Shown piece by piece: positions 37,757 to 47,559 of a stretch of DNA of 64,000 nucleotides. The stretch is from NCBI GenBank assembly GCA_016125225.1, contig WGME01000027.1, positions 20,137-84,136 of the forward strand, read 5' to 3'. The notes under the pieces are model-generated. The model did no database searches, was not told the DNA's origin, and was given only the letters and a program-made list of their open reading frames with translations. The DNA is from a bacterium. Lineage in GTDB: Bacteria; Planctomycetota; Planctomycetia; Planctomycetales; Planctomycetaceae. Position 1 is the stretch's first letter; each line of letters starts with the position of its first letter. The translations under genes were made by a program, and so were the position numbers.

Positions 37757-38125
37757 TTATTGCCGCGAGACTTGCATCCACTTATCCAGCTTTTCACGAA
37801 GCCCATCCGGAGTAAACGGTTTGACGAGGTAGTCGGACACGCCAAACTGAATGGCCTGAACGACGCGTGATCGCTCAGCTTCGGTGGTAATCATGACGAT
37901 AGGAATTTCGCGATTGCGGCGACGGATTTCCTGCAGCAATGTCAGGCCATCCATATTCGGCATGTTCCAGTCGGTCAGCACGACATCGAATGCCCCGGCA
38001 TCAAACAGTTGCAGGGCTTGCACGCCGTCTTCCGCTTCCGCGACGTCCTCGACACCCAGCTTGTTCAGGCATCGTCGTTGAATCGAACGCATCGTGCCCG
38101 AATCATCAACCAGCAAAACTTTCAT
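37757..38125 (-). CDS. Single-domain CheY-like response regulator
   Basis: 122 residues from the ATG at 38125; the frame is open further upstream but the REC domain starts here (MKVLLVDDSGTMR). The acidic pair is DD, the phosphoacceptor aspartate lies in VVLTDWNMPNMDG, and the conserved Lys is in YLVKPF. There is no output domain, so it acts by protein contact. AGGA lies 11 bases before the ATG. It is probably cotranscribed with the CheX-like gene 46 bases upstream. Confidence 0.92.
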   Translation of the reverse strand: MKVLLVDDSGTMRSIQRRCLNKLGVEDVAEAEDGVQALQLFDAGAFDVVLTDWNMPNMDGLTLLQEIRRRNREIPIVMITTEAERSRVVQAIQFGVSDYLVKPFTPDGLREKLDKWMQVSRQ

Positions 38126-38171
38126 ATCACGTTCTTTCCTGCGAAATGCGTACTGGAAGGAATTCAGAGAG

Positions 38172-38663
38172 TTAGATTTCGGTGAAACCGACTTCAATCG
38201 AAAGTGGACCAAGATCAGAGCTGAATTCGACGATCATCGGGGAAACATTCGAAGGAAAGTGCATCTGCAGGCCATTCCCCGTAATGACATTCGGCAAGCT
38301 GATCGATAACTCGTATTTCGCGAGTTGGGATTTCGCAGACCCTGCGATCATGTTGGTGACTTCTCCCACCGCATCGCACACTTCATCTGTCACGCTGTGA
38401 GCGATGGTTCCCACCATCCGCCGAAGAATTTCGCAAGCCATTTCTGAGGACATTCCCAGTACGATCGTGCCTTTGGCTCGTCCTGAAATTCCGATCACAG
38501 CAGTGACTTCATCTGACGTCTCGCCAGATTGTTTTAATCGCAGCCCGGTCCGCACTGGTGTGCAGTCGAGCATCATTTCAAATACGTCGCGCGTCGCGGA
38601 GATCAGCGGATTGACATATTCGGCAGTCAATGCCGCAGGAGTGATAACCGGTGCTTCTTGCAT
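38172..38663 (-). CDS. CheX-like chemotaxis phosphatase-family protein
   Basis: 163 residues from the ATG at 38663; AGAGGA lies upstream. The region EVCDAVGEVTNMIAGSAK matches the ExxNxxxG signature of the CheC/CheX/FliY family, whose Glu and Asn dephosphorylate CheY-P. It directly precedes a CheY-like regulator, its natural partner. No flagellar genes are in the window, so the pair may control another output such as the HDOD-GGDEF protein downstream. Confidence 0.87.
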   Translation of the reverse strand: MQEAPVITPAALTAEYVNPLISATRDVFEMMLDCTPVRTGLRLKQSGETSDEVTAVIGISGRAKGTIVLGMSSEMACEILRRMVGTIAHSVTDEVCDAVGEVTNMIAGSAKSQLAKYELSISLPNVITGNGLQMHFPSNVSPMIVEFSSDLGPLSIEVGFTEI

Positions 38664-39269
38664 GATGTCGCGATTCCTCTCGTGGCGCGGGAGATCTACG
38701 CCTCGGCGAGGGCGTCCTGAGGACATCTGCTGCCGAAGCACGACGTTCATGTCGTCGTAGGACAACACTAGTTCGCAAATGGAGCAGTGGTGTCAGGATC
38801 AGATTGAAAAATCGCAGCCACGACAGAAATCTTGAATTGCGAGCCACTTCCATCGCGTTACAGGCATGCAATTTGAGGCAATTCCTTCAGGAAACCTGCC
38901 GAGTGAGGGAACGTTTGATCACATCCACTGTATTGATCGTTATTTTCGCATCCCAGGCGGAACGAAATGCGGAGGTAAATCCTGCACTCAAGGCAGGCAA
39001 TGGAGATTTTTTCGCCAGATTGGGTAAACTACTGCAGAACACGTCGCTCAAATGCCCATCTCAAATGTTCGTAGACAATTGGTTTGTTCCCGTCTGTTGG
39101 AAGAATTCCGAGGTCTCGATTTTTGTATTGAACTTTCTTCTTCAAGCTTGGCCAGGAATTCGTCCACTTTTTCCCCGTTTCTTTTCCTGTGACAATCCGA
39201 GTTTGCGGTAGAAATGCTTCCACGCCGCATTTCTTACCGGAGACTTGTTGTCAGCGCTAGAATCCCATC
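38664..39269. other. Intergenic region between CheX-like and LuxR-type regulator genes
   Basis: About 600 bases separating divergent genes. Open frames on both strands (for example 38804-39211 plus) show no family resemblance, no good ribosome site and ordinary intergenic composition, so they are not annotated. Promoters for both signalling genes should be here. Confidence 0.45.
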
Positions 39270-39929
39270 ATGAACGAATCTGAAATCTCAATCCTGATTG
39301 CTGATGACCACGAAATGGTCCTGGAAGGTCTCACGAGCGGACTGAATACCTTCCCGGATCTGAAAGTTGCGGGAACAGCCCGTTCGACAACCGATGCCGT
39401 CCATCAGGCCAAGCTGCTTCGCCCCCGCGTTGTTCTTCTCGACATCTGCATGCCAGGCGATGGCGTGTTCGAGTCTGCCCGGGAGATTCAAAGCTTGGGA
39501 ATCGGTGCGAAGCTGATTCTCACCTCTGGCTTCATGGCTGACGTATTCATCTCGCAGGTACTGAAATTGAGGATGTCTGGCTACATCCTGAAAGGCGACT
39601 CGCTGCAGTTTCTCGCGGATGCCATTCGCAAAGTGACGGGCGGCGAAACCGTCTTCTCGCGACAGATTGAAGAGCGGGTCGTTTTCGATTCACAGCAGCA
39701 CCGTTTTGTGGCCCGGTACGAGAGTGATCTGGCCATGTTGACCGGTCGTCAGTTGGAAGTCCTACGCCACTTGGCATCCGGCCAGAGTGTCAAGGAAATT
39801 GCCAAGCTGATGCACCTGTCCCAGAAATCTGTCGACAGTCACAAGTACCGCATCATGAATAAGTTAGGAATTCACGATCGGGTTGAGTTGTCACGATTTG
39901 CGATCCGGGAAGGCTTGATGGTTCCCTAG
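39270..39929 (+). CDS. NarL/FixJ-type response regulator (REC + LuxR HTH)
   Basis: 219 residues. The receiver domain has [14 protein letters not shown] and the phosphoacceptor in [12 protein letters not shown]. The C-terminal LuxR-type helix-turn-helix is clear: [20 protein letters not shown], then [18 protein letters not shown], then [13 protein letters not shown] soluble cytoplasmic transcription factor activated by phosphorylation. No histidine kinase gene is adjacent, so it is an orphan regulator. Confidence 0.93.
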   Translation: MNESEISILIADDHEMVLEGLTSGLNTFPDLKVAGTARSTTDAVHQAKLLRPRVVLLDICMPGDGVFESAREIQSLGIGAKLILTSGFMADVFISQVLKLRMSGYILKGDSLQFLADAIRKVTGGETVFSRQIEERVVFDSQQHRFVARYESDLAMLTGRQLEVLRHLASGQSVKEIAKLMHLSQKSVDSHKYRIMNKLGIHDRVELSRFAIREGLMVP

Positions 39930-40004
39930 CCATTGCTTCCGATGTGGTTACGGAGATCGCGTTCGATTGCAACGACTCCGCAGGTAACTCTTGCGTTGGG
40001 GCCG

Positions 40005-40059
40005 ATTCCGCCTGCGGAATGTGGTTCGCAGTTAGTTTATGTGCAGTGAACTGCAAACC
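40005..40059. promoter_or_regulatory. Two inverted repeats between the response regulator and a small secreted gene
   Basis: ATTCCGC-CT-GCGGAAT at 40005-40020 is a short perfect palindrome. GGTTCGCAGTT (40023-40033) pairs with AACTGCAAACC (40049-40059) with one mismatch. They could be an operator for the regulator just upstream or a weak termination structure. Neither reading is proven. Confidence 0.3.
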
Positions 40060-40112
40060 GAGTCGAAATCTTCCATGATCTGGTTGCCGCTCCTGTCCAT
40101 TGAGCTTCCACG

Positions 40113-40460
40113 ATGCGACTGCGTCTCGTTGTTTTCTGCGTAGCCTGTGGCCTTGCGATGACATCGTGGTCAGATGCTACGCTGTTTGCAGCAGGCCAGC
40201 CTGGTGGATCTTCCAACCGGAGAGCCACTCCGGAAACTGCTGCTCAGGAGTTGGTAGTGGAGTCGGCCCGGAAAGAAGCAGCTGCGAGAAAGCTGCGGAT
40301 CGCTCAACGCCGGGCGACCGGGACTGTTCCCTACCCGGCGGCTTATCCGGCCCGTTCTCTTGTCACTGAGCCCGGCTGGCTCCGCATCGATTACGGCATC
40401 GCACCGGGGACCGTTCGGGCTCCCTTTCCGATGCGGACCCCGGTGCCGAATCGCAATTAG
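40113..40460 (+). CDS. Small secreted hypothetical protein
   Basis: 115 residues. Residues 1-27 form a signal peptide (LVVFCVACGLAMTSWSDATL then FAAG). The mature part is short, basic and Ala/Arg-rich, with a Pro/Tyr segment (GTVPYPAAYPARSL) and no cysteines. No family is recognised. It is preceded by two inverted repeats and is 67 bases from the end of the convergent DUF4397 gene. Confidence 0.55.
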   Translation: MRLRLVVFCVACGLAMTSWSDATLFAAGQPGGSSNRRATPETAAQELVVESARKEAAARKLRIAQRRATGTVPYPAAYPARSLVTEPGWLRIDYGIAPGTVRAPFPMRTPVPNRN

Positions 40461-40527
40461 ATGGCGAATCTCGGCGATGTCGCCAGAAGGTACAACATCG
40501 CCAGACAGTCTCTGTCCCTGTCGGGTA

Positions 40528-41301
40528 CTACGGCAGCAACTTGCGACCGAGGGAAACGCGCTGCACGAGGAACTGCACGGTATCGCTGTCGGGTGAGCCC
40601 ACGGCATACACAAAATAGGCGTTCAAGGGCGAGAGCGTGGTCAATTGCGGGCCGAGCAGAATCGTGCCGGGTTTGCCATCCGGAGTCATTGTCGCGAGAA
40701 ACGGCCCAGCCATTACTTCATTCGCTGACGATTGTGTGCCGTTTACCAATCCCAAGGCGGCCGTTCCGGGCAGACCGAGCGGTGAAACCAGAGCCACATC
40801 AACCGCTCCAAGTGCGGCGGTCTGTCGGACGGTTACCCGAGACTTAGTAGAGGCAATACGAGATGTATCATTCAGAAAGCTGGTCCCCTTAGGACCTCCC
40901 CCAGCCGCCACATGGGCTACGAACGTGAAGCTCTGTCGGGCCCGAATCGCCACAGTTCCCGTGATGATGGCCGGATTGCTGCCGGGATTGTTCTGATTGG
41001 CCGGAGATACAACCACCTGGTAGACCCCGGGGGTAACATCAAGCGGCCCCCGGAAGTTGGAGAACGTCACGTTGGAAAAAACACAGTTCAGCGTATTGGT
41101 GCCCTGAATGCCGACGCAGACGTCGACCGGCAGGGTATTCGGGACATCGAGTTGCTCGGTATCGAGCGCATCACCCGGCAATCCATGTGCGAAATAGAGT
41201 TCACCGGAATTGAACTGCGCCAGGGCTGACTGAGGCGAACACGCCCACACCGCCGCAACGGCAAGAACGCAGGCAGCCAAACGGGTCCAGGTACGGAGCA
41301 T
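40528..41301 (-). CDS. Secreted DUF4397-domain protein
   Basis: 257 residues with a signal peptide (LAACVLAVAAVWACSPQSALA). The mature protein shows the DUF4397 pattern of beta strands: LYFAHGLPGDALDTEQLDV, VTFSNFRGPLDVTPGVYQVV, and a late APFLAT-like AGPFLATMTPDG. DUF4397 is an immunoglobulin-like extracytoplasmic domain of unknown function. Two cysteines (CVGI and LNCVF) could form a disulfide. The gene stands alone. Confidence 0.8.
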   Translation of the reverse strand: MLRTWTRLAACVLAVAAVWACSPQSALAQFNSGELYFAHGLPGDALDTEQLDVPNTLPVDVCVGIQGTNTLNCVFSNVTFSNFRGPLDVTPGVYQVVVSPANQNNPGSNPAIITGTVAIRARQSFTFVAHVAAGGGPKGTSFLNDTSRIASTKSRVTVRQTAALGAVDVALVSPLGLPGTAALGLVNGTQSSANEVMAGPFLATMTPDGKPGTILLGPQLTTLSPLNAYFVYAVGSPDSDTVQFLVQRVSLGRKLLP

Positions 41302-41692
41302 AACTCAAAATCCTATCTAGTGATGCGGCCTCAAGAATCACTGAACTGTCGAGATGACGCAAAGGACGCCCTGACGACAGATTTTCATTTCCTTGAGTCT
41401 GATGCCTTGGGACAACCGACGTCAAATGGAAATCCCATTCCAAACCGTCAGAGCGATGGAGTGTTCAGGTCGTACACTCTGTAGGGAGTCTGCCTGGTTT
41501 AGCTTGCGGATCGAGAGTCATTCCTGCAGCAGCAGACACTGCGAATCGTTACGATCGTTAAGACCCGCAGCGGATTGCCCACACGTCTTCTGATTTGCCG
41601 GCAGGATCGCTCGTGACTAGGCAGGGGCAACGTAGCTTTTGGGGGACATGGCGCGCCCCGCGCCCTGTGAATGCTTCAGGACGACCCCGCGC
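41302..41692. other. Divergent intergenic region
   Basis: About 390 bases between the DUF4397 gene and a membrane protein gene. No RNA gene, repeat or hairpin was recognised. Confidence 0.4.
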
Positions 41693-43273
41693 ATGAACCA
41701 GACATTGCTGGAACCGGAACCACAAGCCGTGGACATGGAGACTGCCGATCGGACCAGCGCAGTCCTCGAAGACCGCATTCCCCCGCATCTCCAACTTTCC
41801 CGCCGCACAGCAGGAACGGTGTTGGCCTTGGGGCTCATCTACTTCTGGTTCTGCTTGAAACCTCTGTGGCATACCGATCTCTGGGGCCACCTCTCTTACG
41901 GCCGGTACTTATGGACGCACGGCACATTGCCAACGACCGAACCGCTTATGCCCCTGGCACGCGGCGTTCCTTTTGTCGATGCCCCCTGGTTGAGCCAGTT
42001 GATTGGTTATGGCGTTGAGAAAGTCCTGGGAATTGCCGGCCTGCAGGGACTGACGGCACTCATCATTACAGCCACTGCCGGCCTGTTCTATCACCGCTTG
42101 TTCACGCTCACCCGGTCCACAGTGTTCGCATGGCTGGGGTTGTGCACAATGCTCTGGATTGACTGGGCGAATCTCAGCGTGGCTCGTCCGCAGTTGGCTG
42201 GTGTACTGCTATTTGTCATCGTTTTGCATCGACTGACCAGTCGCTCACCACGAACGTCCGATTTCTGGCTGGTGCCTTTGTGTCTGCTCGCGTGGGCGAA
42301 CCTGCACGGTTCCTTTGTGGTCGGCCTGGGTATGATTGCCTGCTTCGTCACCGGGCGATGGCTCGATCTCTGTTACCGCACCGGCACGCTGCGCAGTTGC
42401 TTACATGACACTCAGGCGAGACGCTGGCTGATCTGGTTGCAATGGTCGGCAGTGGCAACGCTGGTGAATCCCTGGGGGATCGGCTTGTATGCGGAAGTCC
42501 TCGCGGTGGGGGCCAATCCAAATCTGCAAGCCTTAACCGAATGGCATCCACTCAACATTCGCGCACCGCACGGCACTATCTTTTTAACCTGCTCCGTGCT
42601 GCTGATGGTTTTGTACCGGTTCACACCACGGAGAGTTCGGGCATGGGAACCCCTGTTGCTGATCGGATTGGGAGTGGCCAGCTTATGGTCGGCTCGCTTC
42701 ATGGTCTGGTGGGGGCCTGTCGCCGCCTTGCTGCTGGCTCAGCATGGCCATGCGGTCTGCCGCCGTTGGTTCCCGTGGCGTGCGGAAGCCGCTCCGTCGC
42801 CGACGAATGGCAAATGGAGTGTCGTAGCGGTGGGACTCATCTGGATTTTTCTGGCCTACAGCCCTTTGGGTATGCGGCTGTTGCACCATAAGAACCCTGA
42901 TCCAGCTAAGGCCCTGTCATCACAGACGCCGTTGGGCATCGTCGCCTGGTTGAACGAACATCCGCCCCAGGGACAGGTTTTCAATCCCTATGAATGGGGT
43001 GATTACCTGCAGTGGGCGGGCCCCAAGGATCTGCAGATTTTCGTCAATTCACATGCTCACCTGATTCCCACGGAAGTCTGGTCGCATTATCTCGCCGTCG
43101 TGGAACAGAACTCGGAATGGTCTGAGGTGCTGAACCGTTACGGCGTGAACACGCTCATTCTCGACGCGGAATACCGCTCGAACCTGATTCGTCGACTCAA
43201 AGAAAACCCGGACTGGACGCTGGGATACGAAGACGATCGCGGAGCGGTGTTTCTCCGCAAGCAACCGATCTGA
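41693..43273 (+). CDS. Polytopic membrane protein, GT-C-like
   Basis: 526 residues from the ATG at 41693 (the frame is open to 41639). About ten hydrophobic segments are spaced through residues 40-430, followed by a soluble C-terminal domain (LGIVAWLNEHPPQGQVFNPY, then WGDYLQWAGPKDLQIFVNSH). The first loop after TM1 holds HTDLWGHLSYGRYLW, placed like the catalytic loop of GT-C glycosyltransferases. Related planctomycete proteins are annotated only as membrane proteins, so the transferase role is inference. It precedes a single-pass protein by 79 bases on the same strand. Confidence 0.72.
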   Translation: MNQTLLEPEPQAVDMETADRTSAVLEDRIPPHLQLSRRTAGTVLALGLIYFWFCLKPLWHTDLWGHLSYGRYLWTHGTLPTTEPLMPLARGVPFVDAPWLSQLIGYGVEKVLGIAGLQGLTALIITATAGLFYHRLFTLTRSTVFAWLGLCTMLWIDWANLSVARPQLAGVLLFVIVLHRLTSRSPRTSDFWLVPLCLLAWANLHGSFVVGLGMIACFVTGRWLDLCYRTGTLRSCLHDTQARRWLIWLQWSAVATLVNPWGIGLYAEVLAVGANPNLQALTEWHPLNIRAPHGTIFLTCSVLLMVLYRFTPRRVRAWEPLLLIGLGVASLWSARFMVWWGPVAALLLAQHGHAVCRRWFPWRAEAAPSPTNGKWSVVAVGLIWIFLAYSPLGMRLLHHKNPDPAKALSSQTPLGIVAWLNEHPPQGQVFNPYEWGDYLQWAGPKDLQIFVNSHAHLIPTEVWSHYLAVVEQNSEWSEVLNRYGVNTLILDAEYRSNLIRRLKENPDWTLGYEDDRGAVFLRKQPI

Positions 43274-43352
43274 CGGATATCCCATGTGGTGTCTCCGTTA
43301 ACTACCAGGCAGAGAATGCGTCCGCGGGTTCCGTAGTGAAAATGGAATGGTC

Positions 43353-44639
43353 ATGATCTCTCGAAAGATCTCATCGCGCACGGTGTGGGTGACGCAATTC
43401 GTCTTCGTTGGTGCGTTTGCCGCCGCGTATCTATTAGCTCATGTCGAAACACGTTCCGCCCTCCGGGATGAAATCGGCTTGCTCGAGGCGATCGAACCGC
43501 TGCAAGTTCCCCGGTCCACGCCCCTGGTGATTGAACCGCTGTATGACGATCCGGAGTTGGTGAGCGACGAAGAACTCGCCGCGGTTTTGTGGAAGGTGCA
43601 ACCGCGATTTCCGCAGTCGCATCTGAAACCGAATCATGTGGAGCATGCCTTGCGCACCTGGAGTGTGCGGGCCACGTTCCACGATCCCGAAGTGATGTCG
43701 GGCCGCGATATGGAAGAGTTTCTCACCGATCACGGCCGCTTTCTCGCCAGTTGGGGCAACGAGACGACGCCCCTGCTGAGCGAATTTGATGACGGCGTTT
43801 CTGTGCGTTGGGGGCGATTGGAAGGAGGCTCTGTCCATCATGATCACTGGCTGGCCTCGCTCACGGAAGCGGGTGTGACCATCGATGAACCAGTCTTCAC
43901 ACCTAACGGTAGAGACCACAGCATACGGGACGTGCTGCAGCGATCGCTACGCGATTTCCGCGTGGATGAAGTCGAAACGGAATGGTCGGCTTTAGCATAC
44001 GGACTATGGTTGCCGCCGCAGTCATCGTGGACCATTCGCGATGGCCGTACAGTCTCTTTCGATTTGCTGGCGTCTCGGTTGATGCGGGGAGAACGCTCGC
44101 TGGGTGTCTGTTCGGGGACCCATCGTGTCTATTCCCTGATGGTGTTGATCCGTCTCGATGATGAATACCAGATTCTTTCGCCTGCAGCGCGGGCATCAGT
44201 CTGGTCGTATCTTGAAGGGGTTCGCGATGCCATTATTGCCAGTCAGTTTCCCGATGGGCATTGGCCGTCGAACTGGCCGCAAGGCGCAAACGCATTGACG
44301 AATCCGGCTCCCGACGAACTCTTCAAGCAGGTGATCGCCACCGGCCATCATCTGGAGTGGTTGGCAATTGCGCCGCGGGAACTTCATCCGCCGCATGATC
44401 AGATTCTGAAAGCCGCGGACTGGGTCATTCGAACCACAAGGGAGCAATCACAGTCCGACATTCTCGCGCGTTACACGTTCTTCAGCCATGTCGGCAATGC
44501 CCTGGCCCTGTGGCGGCATACTCATCCGGTCGACTTCTGGACCGCATGGGAAGCGAACCATCCCGACTATGCCCCGGCCGAACCGGTCTCTGCTCTGGAA
44601 GCATTGCCTGTCAAGCGGCCTGAAACGGCGGCTCATTGA
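43353..44639 (+). CDS. Single-pass hypothetical protein, possible alpha/alpha-toroid
   Basis: About 428 residues; ATGs at 43347 and 43353 are equally possible. One N-terminal membrane segment (TQFVFVGAFAAAYLLAHV) anchors a large soluble part. A QW-like phrase (SQFPDGHWPSNWPQG) and repeated helices suggest the alpha/alpha toroid fold of prenyltransferase/squalene-cyclase-like proteins, but no catalytic Asp motif is evident. GVCSGTHRVYSLMVLIR is a distinctive conserved-looking stretch. No named family is recognised. It probably forms an operon with the membrane protein upstream. Confidence 0.6.
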   Translation: MISRKISSRTVWVTQFVFVGAFAAAYLLAHVETRSALRDEIGLLEAIEPLQVPRSTPLVIEPLYDDPELVSDEELAAVLWKVQPRFPQSHLKPNHVEHALRTWSVRATFHDPEVMSGRDMEEFLTDHGRFLASWGNETTPLLSEFDDGVSVRWGRLEGGSVHHDHWLASLTEAGVTIDEPVFTPNGRDHSIRDVLQRSLRDFRVDEVETEWSALAYGLWLPPQSSWTIRDGRTVSFDLLASRLMRGERSLGVCSGTHRVYSLMVLIRLDDEYQILSPAARASVWSYLEGVRDAIIASQFPDGHWPSNWPQGANALTNPAPDELFKQVIATGHHLEWLAIAPRELHPPHDQILKAADWVIRTTREQSQSDILARYTFFSHVGNALALWRHTHPVDFWTAWEANHPDYAPAEPVSALEALPVKRPETAAH

Positions 44640-44664
44640 TCGTTACAGCGATCCGACTCGAAGG

Positions 44665-45933
44665 TCATACGGTGCCAGCATACAGAACGATTGGTTCCGC
44701 TTGACCGGGGCGATAGAGCACTAGACCGCCACGAGGATCGTTGACTCGCACCACACAGTCGGGCTCACCCGCTACATGGCGTTCCAGAATGGCTTCGAGC
44801 GCCTGGACAGCCGCAACCGTTTGCCGATCGGCGGCGAGATCGTTATAGCCCAGGGACTGCATTTCGCTCAAACGCTGGCCGCGATCCGATTTCTCTCCGG
44901 CATATTCCACATAGGCCACTTCGCGGACGAAGCGTTCCAGCACTTCGATGCCGTAGCCCCGTTGTGAACGCACGCCCCAAGGTTCCATAAACGTACCGTT
45001 GTAATGGTTGTTCATGGTGGTTTTGAGAGTAAACGGCGTCCGCTCTTCCACGGTGCATTCCACGCCACGCTTCCGGCTGTGGCCATTCCACACGCCGTTA
45101 TCGAACCGGAATTGCACTTCCTGTTCGACATAGCCAGGGAAGTTGTCGGGTGTGACCCACGACGTATGAATATCAAAGGCGGCTTCGCGGCCGTCGGCAT
45201 ATTCATAGATCATGCGTAACTGGTTGGTGTCCCAGGTGGGGCCATCTTTCGTCCCGACCAAACCGCGCTGGCCGGTGGCCATCACGGTCTTCAATTTCCC
45301 ACCGAAGGTAAAGTCGATGAGCTTGATGTAATGCACGGCGACATAAGTGCCGGGGTTACGGCCGACGATCCATTCCGCGAACTGGCCGCCAGAGATCGAC
45401 TTGGGTTCCAGCAGCGAGCAATAGCCCGTGTTAACGTGCTGCAGCACATCGTCATGTACCAGTGTCCGCAGCTTTTTGTGATCCGGGTCGAGCAGTTTGT
45501 GATAGACCACTTTCGCCAGCAACTGCTTCTCGGCAGCAATCGCGACGAGTTCATCCAACTCGGAGAGAGACAGCACCGAGGGCTTTTCGATGAGCAGGTG
45601 AGTCCCCGTTGACAACACCTTTTTGGCCGCTTCAAAGTGACGGTTATCGGGTGTGGCCACGCAGGCGAAATCGACGCCGTGCGACAGCATCTGATCGACG
45701 GCGTCCGTTCCGGAGAAATTCGTAAAGGGAGCCAGCTTCTCTTTAAGCTCCGACTGATATCGGGCCGCCCGTGTCCCTGTGCGTGAAGCCATCGCCACTA
45801 ATGGAACGGCGACATCTCCATGACGGCGGTCGTACAGGCCTTCACGGTGGACCTCTTCGAAGAAAGGCCGGTACGTTTCATCGAAGATCATGCCGACGCC
45901 GACCATGCCGGCACGCAACTGAGGCTGAGTCAT
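44665..45933 (-). CDS. Gfo/Idh/MocA-family oxidoreductase
   Basis: 422 residues. The Rossmann start is MVGVGMIFDETYRPFF, and the family EKP motif lies in HLLIEKPSVLSL (about residue 116). DHKKLRTLVHDD and YVAVHYIKLIDFTFGGKLKT belong to the C-terminal substrate domain; KxxD/H-type residues that could act in catalysis are present. Only about 25% similarity by eye to the other Gfo/Idh gene in this window, so it is a separate subfamily. The substrate is unknown. It is convergent with the gene on its left (25-base gap). Confidence 0.88.
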   Translation of the reverse strand: MTQPQLRAGMVGVGMIFDETYRPFFEEVHREGLYDRRHGDVAVPLVAMASRTGTRAARYQSELKEKLAPFTNFSGTDAVDQMLSHGVDFACVATPDNRHFEAAKKVLSTGTHLLIEKPSVLSLSELDELVAIAAEKQLLAKVVYHKLLDPDHKKLRTLVHDDVLQHVNTGYCSLLEPKSISGGQFAEWIVGRNPGTYVAVHYIKLIDFTFGGKLKTVMATGQRGLVGTKDGPTWDTNQLRMIYEYADGREAAFDIHTSWVTPDNFPGYVEQEVQFRFDNGVWNGHSRKRGVECTVEERTPFTLKTTMNNHYNGTFMEPWGVRSQRGYGIEVLERFVREVAYVEYAGEKSDRGQRLSEMQSLGYNDLAADRQTVAAVQALEAILERHVAGEPDCVVRVNDPRGGLVLYRPGQAEPIVLYAGTV

Positions 45934-46052
45934 TCCGTGAATTCACTTTGACAAAAGAGACGAAGATCCGTGGTCGCAATCACGCCAGTCCGTGAGGCAA
46001 GATTGTCACGGCGAAGCGGGCTGGCCGCAACCGAGCCTGTCGGAACCGCCCG

Positions 46053-47504
46053 TCATGCCAGAATTTCCTGCACCACATGGGCCGGTCGTCCGGCTGTGAT
46101 GATCTGCGGTTGCCCGTTGTAGTGGTAGCTCAGTTCATTCCAGTCGAGGCCGAACAGGTGCATCAACGTGGCCTGGTAATCATTGGGCGTGACGACGTTT
46201 TCGACCGCTTTGTGACCGAATTCATCGGTGGTTCCAAACGCCATACCGGGCTTGATACCGCCGCCCGCCAGCCAGATCGAAAAGCCTTGACCGTTGTGAT
46301 CGCGACCATTCTTTTCTGGCGAGCCCTGATTCTGAGTGACGGGGAGTCGCCCGATTTCGCCGCCCCAATGGACGATGGTTTCGTCGAGCATGCCGCGCTG
46401 CTTGAGATCGGTGACGAGAGCCGCGGCAGGTTGATCGGTACGACGGCAGATGGACGGCAAGGCTGTCCCCAGGTGGCTGTGGTTGTCCCACGGTTGGCCC
46501 GCGAGGAAGAGCTGCACGAATCGCACGCCCCGTTCCACCAACCGTCGGGCAATCAGGCAGCGTGTGCCATATTCCCGTGTGGCGTCATCGTTCAAGCCAT
46601 ACAGTTCCTGCGTGGCTTTGGTTTCCTGCGAAATATCGAGAGCTTCGCGAGCCGCCGTCTGCATGCGAGCCGCAAGTTCATAGCTGGCGATGCGGGCATC
46701 CAACTCATTCTCGGCGGGAAACCGTTCGGCATGACGGCGATTGAGCGTTTGCAGCAGATCGAGATTCTGCCGCTGAGGTTCACCACGCAAATGCGGCGGG
46801 GCATCGAGATTGAGAATGCGCGGTTCCTGCGGTCGCAAGACCGTGCCCTGATAGAGCGCGGGCATGAAGCCGCTCGACCAGTTATTGACGCCATCCACCG
46901 GGTGACCACCGGGATCGGTCAGCACCATGTAGGCCGGTAGATTCTGCGTTTCCGAACCGAGACCGTACAGCAGCCACGACGCAAAGTGCGGCCGACCGAG
47001 CACGCCCGGAATGCCCCCGTGAAAATAGCGAATGGACACCTCGTGGCCATTGGCTCCGGTGTGCATGCTGCGGATCAGGCACAGGTCGTCGGCAATGCTG
47101 GCCGTGTACGGCAACAGTTCCGAAAACTCGGTGCCACATTCTCCGTGCTTGGAGAACTTCCACTGCGAACCCAACAATTTCTTGCTGGCTTCATTGACGA
47201 AGCTGAAGCCGATTTCACCGGTGTAATCGGTCCCGCTGAACTTCGTCAGTTCGGGCTTCGGGTCGGTCAGGTCCATGTGCGAAGGACCGCCGTGCTGGAA
47301 CAGCGAAATCATCGCCTTGGCTTTTGGCGTGGTCCGCGACGTCTTAGCTTTCAGATCGAAGACCTGTGGCGTCTGCGGAATCTTCGCCGGTGCTGCGGCG
47401 GCTTGTTCCTGCTGCATCAACCAGGCCAACGCCAGCGAACCCACACCGAGCGAACCGTCTCGCAGGAACGCCCGACGCGCCATCTGATCCCAAGAGTTCA
47501 TCAT
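46053..47504 (-). CDS. DUF1501 twin-arginine exported protein
   Basis: 483 residues. The N-terminus ARRAFLRDGSLGVGSLALAW is a Tat signal. The DUF1501 (sulfatase/alkaline-phosphatase-like) landmarks are AKAMISLFQHGGPSHMDLTD, SIRYFHGGIPG, HWGGEIGRLPVTQ and DHNGQGFSIWLAGGGIKPG. Members pair with DUF1549/DUF1553 cytochromes as here: the partner ends 55 bases upstream on the same strand. Their activity is not established. Confidence 0.94.
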   Translation of the reverse strand: MMNSWDQMARRAFLRDGSLGVGSLALAWLMQQEQAAAAPAKIPQTPQVFDLKAKTSRTTPKAKAMISLFQHGGPSHMDLTDPKPELTKFSGTDYTGEIGFSFVNEASKKLLGSQWKFSKHGECGTEFSELLPYTASIADDLCLIRSMHTGANGHEVSIRYFHGGIPGVLGRPHFASWLLYGLGSETQNLPAYMVLTDPGGHPVDGVNNWSSGFMPALYQGTVLRPQEPRILNLDAPPHLRGEPQRQNLDLLQTLNRRHAERFPAENELDARIASYELAARMQTAAREALDISQETKATQELYGLNDDATREYGTRCLIARRLVERGVRFVQLFLAGQPWDNHSHLGTALPSICRRTDQPAAALVTDLKQRGMLDETIVHWGGEIGRLPVTQNQGSPEKNGRDHNGQGFSIWLAGGGIKPGMAFGTTDEFGHKAVENVVTPNDYQATLMHLFGLDWNELSYHYNGQPQIITAGRPAHVVQEILA

Positions 47505-47559
47505 AGTATCCTGTGCCGTTCTGAACGGGTGCTGATCGTCGCCGCGACTTGGAGAACAA

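Noticed and set aside
38804..39211. Plus-strand frame of 135 codons upstream of the LuxR-type regulator
   Set aside because: No family resemblance, poor start context, intergenic-like composition.
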